From Actinomycetes bacterium (GTDB lineage: Bacteria; Actinomycetota; Acidimicrobiia; Acidimicrobiales; Microtrichaceae): DNA of 64,000 nt. The notes below the pieces were generated by a model. That model was not told where the DNA came from, did no database searches, and saw only the letters and a list, made by a program, of their open reading frames with translations. The translations under genes were made by a program, and so were the position numbers. Within the stretch, counting starts at the first letter, position 1; the number at the start of each line of letters is the position of its first letter. Where the stretch lies: contig JAAEPF010000024.1 in NCBI GenBank assembly GCA_024222295.1, forward strand, positions 310,001-374,000. Direction: 5' to 3'. Shown in pieces: positions 25,034 through 32,555 of the stretch.

Positions 25034-25107
25034 GAACGTCTTCGCAGAAAAGTGTCAGAAAATGCGGGGCTCTGGCTCCTGAAGGGTGAAGGCGACGACA
25101 GGTCGCC
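25034..25107 (+). promoter_or_regulatory. Candidate ECF-type promoter and leader hairpin of LAxTG gene 2
   Basis: GGAAC (25034-25038), a 16-bp spacer and GTC (25055-25057) fit the general -35/-10 pattern of ECF sigma factors. A hairpin GGCGAC-N5-GTCGCC (25091-25107) follows in the leader, 17 bp before the ATG, and a GGAGG-type ribosome site comes after it. The same elements lie upstream of the first LAxTG gene. The ECF-type sigma gene at 26167 is the obvious candidate to read this promoter (inference). Confidence 0.45.
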
Positions 25108-25124
25108 ACCTGGAGGAGTCGGAA

Positions 25125-25997
25125 ATGAACGCATCACGCATCAATCGCAAGCAAGTCGGTATCCGCAGTGAGCGGCGCTCGGTGGCCCCTGCGCCCGTCC
25201 GGCCCGGGATGTTCGTGCGGTTCGCGCTCGCATCGGTGGTCGTGTTGGCCGCAGGGGCTGTGGCTTCCACCGCGGCTTCTGCAGCGCCTGCCGGTGACGG
25301 CTGGGACGACGACGTCGCGGACCGGCTCGGCTCGGTGCCGGCGAAGACCACGCCACCGCTGATCACGATCCCGCCATTGCCAGACGTGAGCGACCTGCTC
25401 CCCGAGCTCGAGCACACGCCATCCGCGCCGGGCGCCCCCCAGCCGGCGATGCCACCTCTGAAGGACCCCGTCGGTGATCAGGCGGGTCCCGACAGCTGTG
25501 ACGACTGCTGGGACCCTTCTGAGCCCGACGTTCCCGAGGACCGGCACCGCATCGTCGCAGAGGAAAGCTACGACGAGGACTACGAAGGCCCGTACCCCTA
25601 CGGATGTGGACCCGACGAGCTCGTCGCCTGCCCCGAGCGCGAACGCCAGGTCCCTAACGACGACCACCGTGACTGCGAGGACTTCGAGGTCTTCGCTGCC
25701 GGAATCTGCGACGAGCCCGGCGAGTCGACGACCACGGTCGTGACCGACACGACCGCTCCCAGCACCGCACCCAGCACGACGACGACTGTCTATGACCTCG
25801 AGGAGATCGAGGTACAGGTCGCGGAGGAATCAGAGGTCCGAACCGGCAAGGACGACAACCTTGCCTTCACGGGCGGAAACTCGCTCCTCTCGCTGGTCGG
25901 AGCCGGTGTGCTGGCGGTGGGCGTGCTGATCGCCGGGCTCTCGGTCGCGGCCCGCAGCCGTGACGAGGCCACCGGTGAGCACCAGGGCCGGGTGTGA
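25125..25997 (+). CDS. Sortase-type surface protein with LAxTG anchor (paralogue 2)
   Basis: A 290-residue exported protein. After a basic N-terminus, a hydrophobic signal (FVRFALASVVVLAAGAVAST) ends at AASAAP. The exterior is acidic and Pro/Thr-rich, with a Cys-containing middle (DSCDDCWDPSEPD, YGCGPDELVACPERE, DCEDFEVFAAGICDEP) that could form disulfides. The C-terminus has LAFTG, a hydrophobic helix and AARSRDE. It shares architecture and leader sequence with the gene at 22277. ATG 25125 is chosen for its GGAGG ribosome site and the shared MN start. The sigma-factor gene follows. Confidence 0.85.
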   Translation: MNASRINRKQVGIRSERRSVAPAPVRPGMFVRFALASVVVLAAGAVASTAASAAPAGDGWDDDVADRLGSVPAKTTPPLITIPPLPDVSDLLPELEHTPSAPGAPQPAMPPLKDPVGDQAGPDSCDDCWDPSEPDVPEDRHRIVAEESYDEDYEGPYPYGCGPDELVACPERERQVPNDDHRDCEDFEVFAAGICDEPGESTTTVVTDTTAPSTAPSTTTTVYDLEEIEVQVAEESEVRTGKDDNLAFTGGNSLLSLVGAGVLAVGVLIAGLSVAARSRDEATGEHQGRV

Positions 25998-26166
25998 CAT
26001 GACCTGGGAATCGCGATTGGCAGTGCAATACGAGCATTGGGACGCAACACTGGAGGGGTCCACCTCGGAAGGGGTCGGGCCCATCCGGTCAGGTCACCGA
26101 GATCCAGCCGGTGGGAACGAACCCACGATCACGATCACAGGCATGGAAGAGGAGACGGCACTCCCC

Positions 26167-27570
26167 ATGGCAGACATCGACGACACGATGGTTGACCTCC
26201 CCGCAGTTGGTGGGGACGACGCGTCGCTCGTTGCCCGGGTTCTCGACAAGGACTCGGATGCCATGGCGGAGATGTACGACCGCTACGCCGATCGGATCAA
26301 CACGATGTGCACGCACATGCTGCGTGACGCCGACGAGGGCGCGGACGTGTGTGGCCAGGTGTTCCTCACCGCTTTCCAGCGGTTGCACCAGCTCCGCGAT
26401 CCCGCCAAGTTGCGTCCCTGGCTGTATGCGATTGCACGAAACGAGGTCTACAGGCGTTCACGGGACCGAGCCCGGGTGCGCCCCATGCAAGAGGTGGACG
26501 ACATGAAGGCACTCTCGATGGACCCGACGGAGTTCGAATCCGCGGGCCCCGACGCAACTGCCGAGTTGCCGAAGGCCGACCCGGCCGAACTGGCTGCGCT
26601 CGTGCAGGCGGCGGCGGGTGGTCTCGACGACCGGGACCGGATGGTGCTGGAGCTCAACCTCACCCAGGGCCTCGACGGCGAGGATCTCGCCGACGCCCTC
26701 GGGGTGAAGGTCGACAACGCCTACCAGATGACCCACCGGATGAAGGAGCGGCTCGAGCGCTCGATGTCGGCGCTGCTCGTGGTTTCCGCGGGTCGTGACC
26801 AGTGCGGCGACCTCGAGGGTGTCGCCAAGAAGTGGGATGGCACCTACGACGTGCTGTGGCGCAAGCGTTTCGCCCGTCACGTGGATGGCTGCGACCGCTG
26901 CCAGAAGATGAAGGCGAAGCTCCCGAAGGCAGTGCTCTCGGGTGCGGCACTCAGCCAGGCTGCCCAGTCGGCGCTGCTCGCGGCTCCGATCTCGGTGCGC
27001 GACGAGGTACTCGGCCAGGGCGCGGCGGTCGTGGCCAGCGCTTCGGGCAAGCCGTGGTCCTCGAGCGGGTTCCCACCGTTGGCGAAGCCCCCTCGGAAGG
27101 TCTGGAAGTACGCCGTCGGGGCTGTGCTGGCCGCTGCCCTGGCGGTGGTTCTCGCAGAAGGACTCGGCAACGGCGAGTTGCTGCCGGTCGACAGCACCGA
27201 CTCACCCGACGTGTCCACACCGTCGAGCGTTGTCACGACCTCGCCTCCTACGACAGTGCCGGGAACGGTTCCGCCCACGACCGGTGCGCCGGTGCCCTCC
27301 ACCACGGTGCCGGGTGCCTCGACGACCACCACAACGCCCCGCGGCTCGGCCACAACCACCCCCGGAGCGACAACGACGGTTCCGTCCGACGGGGGGACCA
27401 CGACCACAACGATCACCGAGGGCGTGCCGGACCCACCGCAGGACCCCAAGTACGAGACCCCACCACAGATCACGCCGATCAATCCACCGTCGTTGTCGAT
27501 CCCGATGCCGAGCATCTACCTGCCGCCGATCTACCTGAACACGACCACGACGTACTACGGCCTGTACTGA
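26167..27570 (+). CDS. ECF-type sigma factor fused to anti-sigma-like zinc motif, membrane helix and Thr/Pro-rich tail
   Basis: About 467 residues in one frame. Region 2 (DKDSDAMAEMYDRYADRINT through RPWLYAIARNEVYRRSRDRA) and region 4 (GLDDRDRMVLELNLTQGLDG, EDLADALGVKVDNAYQMTHR) are sigma-70 domains. Next comes RHVDGCDRCQKM, the His-x3-Cys-x2-Cys pattern of zinc-binding anti-sigma factors. A membrane helix (KVWKYAVGAVLAAALAVVLA) and about 140 residues rich in Thr and Pro outside the membrane follow, ending in a Tyr-rich tip. It is probably a membrane-tethered sigma factor that carries its own inhibitor. ATG 26167 is chosen, with GAGGAG about 13 bases upstream; ATG 26143 or 25999 are alternatives. 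Neighbours are surface proteins, a kinase and an FHA protein, suggesting envelope signalling. Confidence 0.8.
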   Translation: MADIDDTMVDLPAVGGDDASLVARVLDKDSDAMAEMYDRYADRINTMCTHMLRDADEGADVCGQVFLTAFQRLHQLRDPAKLRPWLYAIARNEVYRRSRDRARVRPMQEVDDMKALSMDPTEFESAGPDATAELPKADPAELAALVQAAAGGLDDRDRMVLELNLTQGLDGEDLADALGVKVDNAYQMTHRMKERLERSMSALLVVSAGRDQCGDLEGVAKKWDGTYDVLWRKRFARHVDGCDRCQKMKAKLPKAVLSGAALSQAAQSALLAAPISVRDEVLGQGAAVVASASGKPWSSSGFPPLAKPPRKVWKYAVGAVLAAALAVVLAEGLGNGELLPVDSTDSPDVSTPSSVVTTSPPTTVPGTVPPTTGAPVPSTTVPGASTTTTTPRGSATTTPGATTTVPSDGGTTTTTITEGVPDPPQDPKYETPPQITPINPPSLSIPMPSIYLPPIYLNTTTTYYGLY

Positions 27571-27587
27571 TCGGCTCCACGATCCGA

Positions 27588-27605
27588 ACTGAAACGCGTT
27601 CTAGT
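27588..27605. promoter_or_regulatory. KstR-like operator overlapping the ADH promoter
   Basis: An 18-bp near-palindrome in which TGAAACGCGTTCTA (27590-27603) fits the pattern TnnAACnnGTTnnA reported for the steroid regulator KstR. A -10-like TAGAGT follows at 27614 (also seen upstream of the gene at 35038 in the same TAGAGTCGTGCG context), so the site would overlap the -35 region and block it. It is distinct from the CTGACG regulon. Confidence 0.55.
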
Positions 27606-27667
27606 TGGCGCGTTAGAGTCGTGCGGTCCCACTGCGGGACTGGATCGACCAACAAGGGGTGGCCGAA

Positions 27668-28738
27668 ATGAAGGGAATCGTCTTCGACGGCGAGAAAGCC
27701 GAGCTGCGAGACGACGTGGAGGTCCGTGACCTCCGCGCCGGCGAGGTGCGGGTGAAGCTGGCGGCAGCCGGGCTCTGCCACAGCGACGTGTCGGTGCTCG
27801 ACGGCACGATCATGTTCCCGCCACCGGTTGTGCTCGGCCACGAGGGCGCCGGCGAGGTTGTCGCCAAGGCCGACGACGTGACCAGCCTCGAGGTCGGCGA
27901 CCACGTCGTGCTCACGACGCTCGGCAACTGCGGCCGCTGCGACGCATGCAGCCGCGGCAAGCCCACGTTCTGCCGCCAGTCGCTCGGCAAGCTTTCGCGC
28001 CCATTCACCGTCGGCGGGGAGAAGGCATTCCAGTTCGCGAACACGTCCGTGTTCGTCGAGGAGACAGTCGTTACCGAGACCTCGGCTGTGAAGATCCCCG
28101 ACGACGTGCCCCTCCCCTCGGCATCGCTCATAGGTTGCGGTGTCCTCACCGGCGTCGGCGCAGTGATCAACCGGGCGAAGGTCACCCACGGCCAGTCTGC
28201 AGTGGTGATCGGCGTGGGCGGGATCGGGCTCAACGTGATCCAGGGCCTCGCCCTCAGCGACGCGCTGCCCGTCATCGCAGTCGACACCAACCCGAACAAG
28301 AAAGACCTGGCGCTCCAGTTCGGCGCCACGCACTTCATCTGCCCCGAGGAGGGCGCCGACCTCGTCGAGGCAATCAAGGAAGTCTGCCCCAACGGCGTGG
28401 ACTTCGTGTTCGAGTGCGTCGGGTCCACCGCCCTCATCAAGGCCGGCACCGAGATGCTCGACTTCGGTGGCAGCGTGGTGATGGTCGGAGTTCCCAAGAT
28501 GGGCACCGAGGCCAGCTTCGTCGTCAACACGATGTACAACGACAAGTCACTCATGGGCTGTCGCTACGGCTCTGCCCGGCCGGCCTACGACATACCGTTG
28601 ATGGTCGAGCTCTACAAAGCGGGGCGCCTCAAGCTGGACGAGCTGGTCACCGCCACCTACCCGATCGAGGGATTCCAGTCGGCTCTCGACGAGCTGCACG
28701 ACGGCAAGCTCGCCCGCGGCGTGCTGGTACTCGACTGA
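27668..28738 (+). CDS. Zinc-dependent alcohol dehydrogenase (MDR family)
   Basis: A 356-residue medium-chain dehydrogenase. AAAGLCHSDVSV holds the catalytic zinc Cys and GHEGAGEVVA the second ligand region. The structural zinc knuckle is CGRCDACSRGKPTFC. GVGGIGLNVIQG binds NAD and DTNPNKKDLALQFGATH follows. The family includes mycobacterial nicotinoprotein and mycothiol-linked alcohol dehydrogenases. ATG 27668 is chosen because AAGGGG sits 8-10 bases upstream; GTG 27659 is less likely. It overlaps the start of the next gene (TGATG) and lies behind a KstR-like site, so a role in alcohol steps of a terpenoid or steroid-type substrate is plausible. Confidence 0.92.
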   Translation: MKGIVFDGEKAELRDDVEVRDLRAGEVRVKLAAAGLCHSDVSVLDGTIMFPPPVVLGHEGAGEVVAKADDVTSLEVGDHVVLTTLGNCGRCDACSRGKPTFCRQSLGKLSRPFTVGGEKAFQFANTSVFVEETVVTETSAVKIPDDVPLPSASLIGCGVLTGVGAVINRAKVTHGQSAVVIGVGGIGLNVIQGLALSDALPVIAVDTNPNKKDLALQFGATHFICPEEGADLVEAIKEVCPNGVDFVFECVGSTALIKAGTEMLDFGGSVVMVGVPKMGTEASFVVNTMYNDKSLMGCRYGSARPAYDIPLMVELYKAGRLKLDELVTATYPIEGFQSALDELHDGKLARGVLVLD

Positions 28739-29730
28739 TGCCGCTTCCGGGAGAGCTCGCCGACCTGGCTGAGGACGTCCGCAACTGGGGCCGATGGGGC
28801 GACGACGACGAACTGGGTTGCGGCAACCTGCTCGACGACGATTCCGCCCGTCGGGGCAACGAGGCGATCGGCAGCGGCCAGCGGGTCAAGCTGGCGGTGG
28901 ACCTGCGCTCTGACGGCATCCAGGTCGGTCAGCCGGCCCGCCGTTTCAACCCGATCCTCACCCATACGTCGATCAACGAGCGTGACCCTTTCGCTCCGGG
29001 GATCTGGGAGGGCACCGACGACGTGGTGACCATGAGTACCTGCGCCGGCACCCACCTCGACGCACTGTCGCACGTCGGATACGACGGCTTCCTCTACAAC
29101 GGCTACTCGAGCGATGAGATCACCGCATTCCACGGCGCGCGGAAGCTCGGAGCGGAGAAGCTGCCCGCCATCGCCACCCGTGGTGTGTTGCTCGACGTCG
29201 CCCGTGCCAAGGGCGTCGACGGCCTCGACGAGGTCGACCAGGGCTATGCCATCACCGGCGACGACCTCGACGCGGCTGCCGAGTTCGCGAAGGTCGAGGT
29301 GTGCCCCGGTGACTTCGTGGTGATCCGCACCGGCGAGATGCGCCACTACCTGGCCGACGACCGTGAGCCCTTCGTGCCGATCCAGGACACCAAGCGCTGG
29401 CGGTACGCCGTCGGCACGGGTGAGTCCAAGTTGCCCGGTCTGTCCGTGAACTCGGTGCGCTGGATGCACGAGAACGACGTAGCCGGCGCGGCAGTCGACT
29501 CCTACGCCTATGAAGCGTTCCCCCCGTCGCGCGAGGACTGGCTGGACTGCCTGGCGGTCCACCTGATCCAGGTGCGCGACATGGGGCTCATCCAGGGGCA
29601 GAACTGGAACCTCGAGGAACTCTCGGTGGCCTGCGCGGAACGCGGCAGCGGGGCCTTCATGCTCGTGGCTGTGCCTGAGCCCTTCACAGGTGCGGCTTCG
29701 ACTCCCGTGGCACCGGTCGCCGTACTCTAG
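28738..29730 (+). CDS. Cyclase family protein (kynurenine formamidase-like hydrolase)
   Basis: A 330-residue metal-dependent hydrolase of the cyclase family. The motif CAGTHLDALSHV holds the metal-binding H-x-G-T-H-x-D-x3-H residues. RRFNPILTHTSINERDPF and GVLLDVARAKGVD are typical of long-form members found in actinobacterial catabolic loci. Relatives open amide or lactone rings. It is directly coupled to the alcohol dehydrogenase by overlapping stop and start, which suggests oxidation followed by hydrolysis of the product. Confidence 0.85.
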   Translation: MPLPGELADLAEDVRNWGRWGDDDELGCGNLLDDDSARRGNEAIGSGQRVKLAVDLRSDGIQVGQPARRFNPILTHTSINERDPFAPGIWEGTDDVVTMSTCAGTHLDALSHVGYDGFLYNGYSSDEITAFHGARKLGAEKLPAIATRGVLLDVARAKGVDGLDEVDQGYAITGDDLDAAAEFAKVEVCPGDFVVIRTGEMRHYLADDREPFVPIQDTKRWRYAVGTGESKLPGLSVNSVRWMHENDVAGAAVDSYAYEAFPPSREDWLDCLAVHLIQVRDMGLIQGQNWNLEELSVACAERGSGAFMLVAVPEPFTGAASTPVAPVAVL

Positions 29731-29737
29731 GGAGTCC

Positions 29738-30340
29738 ATGGCGGCCGACGGCGAGGACCAGAGGAAGACCTACACGATCTGGGGCTTCGCGCTCCTGTTC
29801 ATCGCCATGATCGCGGTGGGCACCTACGCGGTGATCGCGTATGGCACGCACGACCGCGAGCCGACCGAGGAGGTCAGCTCCGACCAGAAGGCCGGTCCCG
29901 ACCCCACCACGCCGCCCAGCGAGTCCACCGAGGTCACGATGCTCGATGGCAACCCGGCGCCGGAGGGAGTTTCGGAGGTTCTGGAGGTCGGCGACGGCCA
30001 GTGGAGCTACCTGTTCGAGATTCCCGACGCTTTGCTGGAGGCACCGACTTCCTCGGTCGTGGCCGAGAGCGACCTCGTGGTGTCCGAAGACCGCCAGTCG
30101 ATCACGGTGACCATGTTCTGCGCAGTGTCGAACGACTCTGTTCCCGCGCTTCTCGAGGTGTCCGAGGATCCCTTCGAGATCAACGTGCGCCCGATCGTGA
30201 TCGGCGCCTCGTTCGGGCTTGCGTGCGAGCCGGAGGCCGAGCTCGTCACCGTGACGGTGCCACTCGAGGAAGCGGTCGGCGGTCGTCGCGTGGTGCTGGC
30301 ACAGGCGGGGAATTCAGTGGCGCTGGGCGAGATCGGCTGA
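29738..30340 (+). CDS. Single-pass membrane protein of unknown function
   Basis: A 200-residue protein. A short basic-acidic N-terminus (MAADGEDQRKTYT) leads into a membrane helix (IWGFALLFIAMIAVGTYAVI), then a Thr/Ser/Pro-rich linker and an exported beta-rich domain (GQWSYLFEIPDALLEAPTSS, SITVTMFCAVSNDSVP, IGASFGLACEPEAELVTV) with two cysteines that may pair. I do not recognise the family. ATG 29738 has GGAG directly upstream. It sits between the cyclase and acyl-CoA synthetase genes and may simply be a bystander. Confidence 0.7.
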   Translation: MAADGEDQRKTYTIWGFALLFIAMIAVGTYAVIAYGTHDREPTEEVSSDQKAGPDPTTPPSESTEVTMLDGNPAPEGVSEVLEVGDGQWSYLFEIPDALLEAPTSSVVAESDLVVSEDRQSITVTMFCAVSNDSVPALLEVSEDPFEINVRPIVIGASFGLACEPEAELVTVTVPLEEAVGGRRVVLAQAGNSVALGEIG

Positions 30341-30403
30341 GCCGACCCGACCCGTTGCACATCACTCACTGCGAGCAGGCACGCACGGCGGCGGCCACCT
30401 AGG

Positions 30404-30418
30404 CTGACGCCTCGTCAG
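30404..30418. promoter_or_regulatory. Inverted-repeat operator CTGACG-CCT-CGTCAG (site 4 of 4)
   Basis: Perfect 6-bp arms with a 3-bp spacer, 46 bp before the ATG of the acyl-CoA synthetase gene. Same core and spacing as sites 1-3; the flanking bases (GG and GT) are less conserved. Confidence 0.65.
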
Positions 30419-30464
30419 GTCATAGAGGCCGCCACCAACCACGGCGGCAGTTGGGAGCACACCG

Positions 30465-32000
30465 ATGCTGCAGGGGCGGACCCTCTGGGAGTTGCTGGAC
30501 AAGCGGGTCGATGCCACGCCGGATGCCCTGATGGCAGTCGACGAGGACATGCGCACGATCACGTTCGCGGAGTACTGGGCAGAGGCCGAGCGCGCAGCGG
30601 CGGGCCTTGCCGCCCAGGGTGTGAAGTCCGGTGACGTCGTGTCCTGGCAGCTGCCGACTTGGATCGAGTCACTGGTTCTCGTGGGAGCACTGAGCCGCAT
30701 CGGAGCGGTGCAGAACCCGATGCTGCCGATCTACCGCGAGCGCGAGGTCGGCTTCGTCACCAACCAGGCAGGGTCGTCGCTGATGATCGTGCCGTCGGTG
30801 TGGAAGGAGTTCGACTTCGAGGCCATGGCCACGTCCATCTCGGAGTCCAACGACGGGTCGATGCGGGTGCTGGTCGCCGACAGGGCGCTTCCCCAGGGTG
30901 ACCCGGCCTCGCTGCCCCCGATCGAGGTCGCGCTGGACGCCGACAACCAGCCGGTGCGCTGGCTGTTCTACACCTCGGGCACCACTGCTGACCCCAAGGG
31001 CGCACAGCACACCGACGCGTCGATCGCGGCGGTCGCACACGGCATGGGCGAGCGGCTCGGCTGTATCGCGGATGACCGCAACGCGCTCATCTTCCCGTTC
31101 ACCCACATCGGTGGGATCACATGGCTGTTCACCAGCCTGCAGAGTGGTTGCTCCAACATCCTCATGGAGGGCTTCGACCCGGTGGCCACCCCCGAGGTGC
31201 TGTCACGCGAGAGCGTCACCCTCGCCGGATCCGGCACGATCTTCCACCAGACCTACCTGGCCTACCAGCGCAGCCAGCCGACTCCGGTGTTCCCCAACGT
31301 GCGCGGGTTCCCCGGCGGTGGCGCCCCGAAGCCTCCTGCTCTGGTGGCAGAGATGCGCGAAGTGTTCGACGCTCCGATCCTGTCCGGCTACGGCCTCACC
31401 GAGGCACCGATCCTCACGATGGCCGACCTCTCGGACTCAGATGACGAGCTGGCTGCCAGCGAGGGCAAACCGATGCCGGGCGTCGAGCTCAAGTTCGTCA
31501 CCCTCGACGGCGACGTGGCGGCACCCGGCGAAGAAGGCGAGATCCGTGCCAAGGCGCCCCAGGTGATGCGTGGCTACCTCGACTCCAGCCTCGATGCCGA
31601 CGCATTCGACGAAGAGGGGTTCTTCCGAACCGGCGACCTCGGCAAGCTTGATGACCGCGGCAACGTGATCATCACGGGCCGGGTGAAGGACGTGATCATC
31701 CGCAAGGGTGAGAACGTGTCCGCCAAGGAGGTCGAGGACCTGCTCTACATCCACGATGCCATCGGCGACGTGGCCGTGATCGGCCTTCCCGACCCTGAGT
31801 CGGGTGAGCGGGTTTGTGCGGTGGTGCAGCCGGCCGCCGGCGCGGAGCCGATCGGGTTCGACGACATGATCGCCCACCTGAAGGCTGAGGGCCTCATGAC
31901 CCAGAAGCTGCCCGAGCAGCTCGAGATCATCGACGTCATACCCCGCAACCCTGCCGGCAAGGTGCTCAAGCACGTCCTGCAGGACCAGTACAAGGGGTGA
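30465..32000 (+). CDS. AMP-dependent acyl-CoA synthetase
   Basis: A 511-residue adenylate-forming enzyme that would activate a carboxylic acid with ATP and CoA. The phosphate loop is YTSGTTADPKG. GFPGGGAPKPPAL, GYGLTEAPIL and the C-terminal FRTGDLGKLDDRGN, GRVKDVIIRKGENVSAKEVE and NPAGKVLKHVLQ (with the catalytic Lys) are all present. It most resembles the cyclohexanecarboxylate/FadD-type ligases. It lies behind repeat site 4 and so probably supplies CoA esters to the other loci with the same repeat. Its stop overlaps the GTG of the GNAT gene. Confidence 0.92.
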   Translation: MLQGRTLWELLDKRVDATPDALMAVDEDMRTITFAEYWAEAERAAAGLAAQGVKSGDVVSWQLPTWIESLVLVGALSRIGAVQNPMLPIYREREVGFVTNQAGSSLMIVPSVWKEFDFEAMATSISESNDGSMRVLVADRALPQGDPASLPPIEVALDADNQPVRWLFYTSGTTADPKGAQHTDASIAAVAHGMGERLGCIADDRNALIFPFTHIGGITWLFTSLQSGCSNILMEGFDPVATPEVLSRESVTLAGSGTIFHQTYLAYQRSQPTPVFPNVRGFPGGGAPKPPALVAEMREVFDAPILSGYGLTEAPILTMADLSDSDDELAASEGKPMPGVELKFVTLDGDVAAPGEEGEIRAKAPQVMRGYLDSSLDADAFDEEGFFRTGDLGKLDDRGNVIITGRVKDVIIRKGENVSAKEVEDLLYIHDAIGDVAVIGLPDPESGERVCAVVQPAAGAEPIGFDDMIAHLKAEGLMTQKLPEQLEIIDVIPRNPAGKVLKHVLQDQYKG

Positions 32001-32494
32001 GCGCGGCGCAGGTCCGCGAGCTGGCTCCGGGCGACCTGGAAGCGGCGCTCGAACTCAACCAGCACTGGGTGCCCCATGTCGGTTCGATCGACGCGGCCGG
32101 CCTCGGCGCCCTGGTCGAGCAGGCCTCGTTGTCGTTGGTGGCGGAAACCACGAACGGAGAGCTCGGGGGCTTCGCCGTGGTTCTACGTGAGGGTGCCGAC
32201 TACGGCTCGCCCAACTACCGGTGGTTCGCAGGGCGCCACGGTGCGTTCACCTACCTCGACCGAATCGCCATCGCTCCGGAGTCGCAGGGCTCAGGGCTGG
32301 GCCGGATGCTCTATGGCGTCGTGGCGGACTGGGGTCGCAGCGTCGGCTCGCCGGTGTTGTGTGCCGAGGTCAACCTGGTGCCACCCAATCCCGAGTCGCT
32401 TGCCTTCCACCGCCGCCTGGGCTTCGCCGACGCAGGCACCCAATGGACCTACGACAACACCGTGCAGGTGCAGATGCTCGAGATGGAACTCTGA
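31997..32494 (+). CDS. GNAT family N-acetyltransferase
   Basis: A 165-residue GNAT protein. YLDRIAIAPESQGSGLGRML contains the acetyl-CoA loop QGSGLG, and CAEVNLVPPNPESLAFHRRL is the next conserved strand. The substrate is unknown. GTG 31997 overlaps the stop of the acyl-CoA synthetase gene by four bases, so it is co-translated with it. Confidence 0.85.
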   Translation: MSAAQVRELAPGDLEAALELNQHWVPHVGSIDAAGLGALVEQASLSLVAETTNGELGGFAVVLREGADYGSPNYRWFAGRHGAFTYLDRIAIAPESQGSGLGRMLYGVVADWGRSVGSPVLCAEVNLVPPNPESLAFHRRLGFADAGTQWTYDNTVQVQMLEMEL

Positions 32495-32555
32495 CCGACC
32501 TTGGGGCGGCCCATCGCCCATCTGCGCGTCGCGGTCATAGCTACCATTCGGCCCC

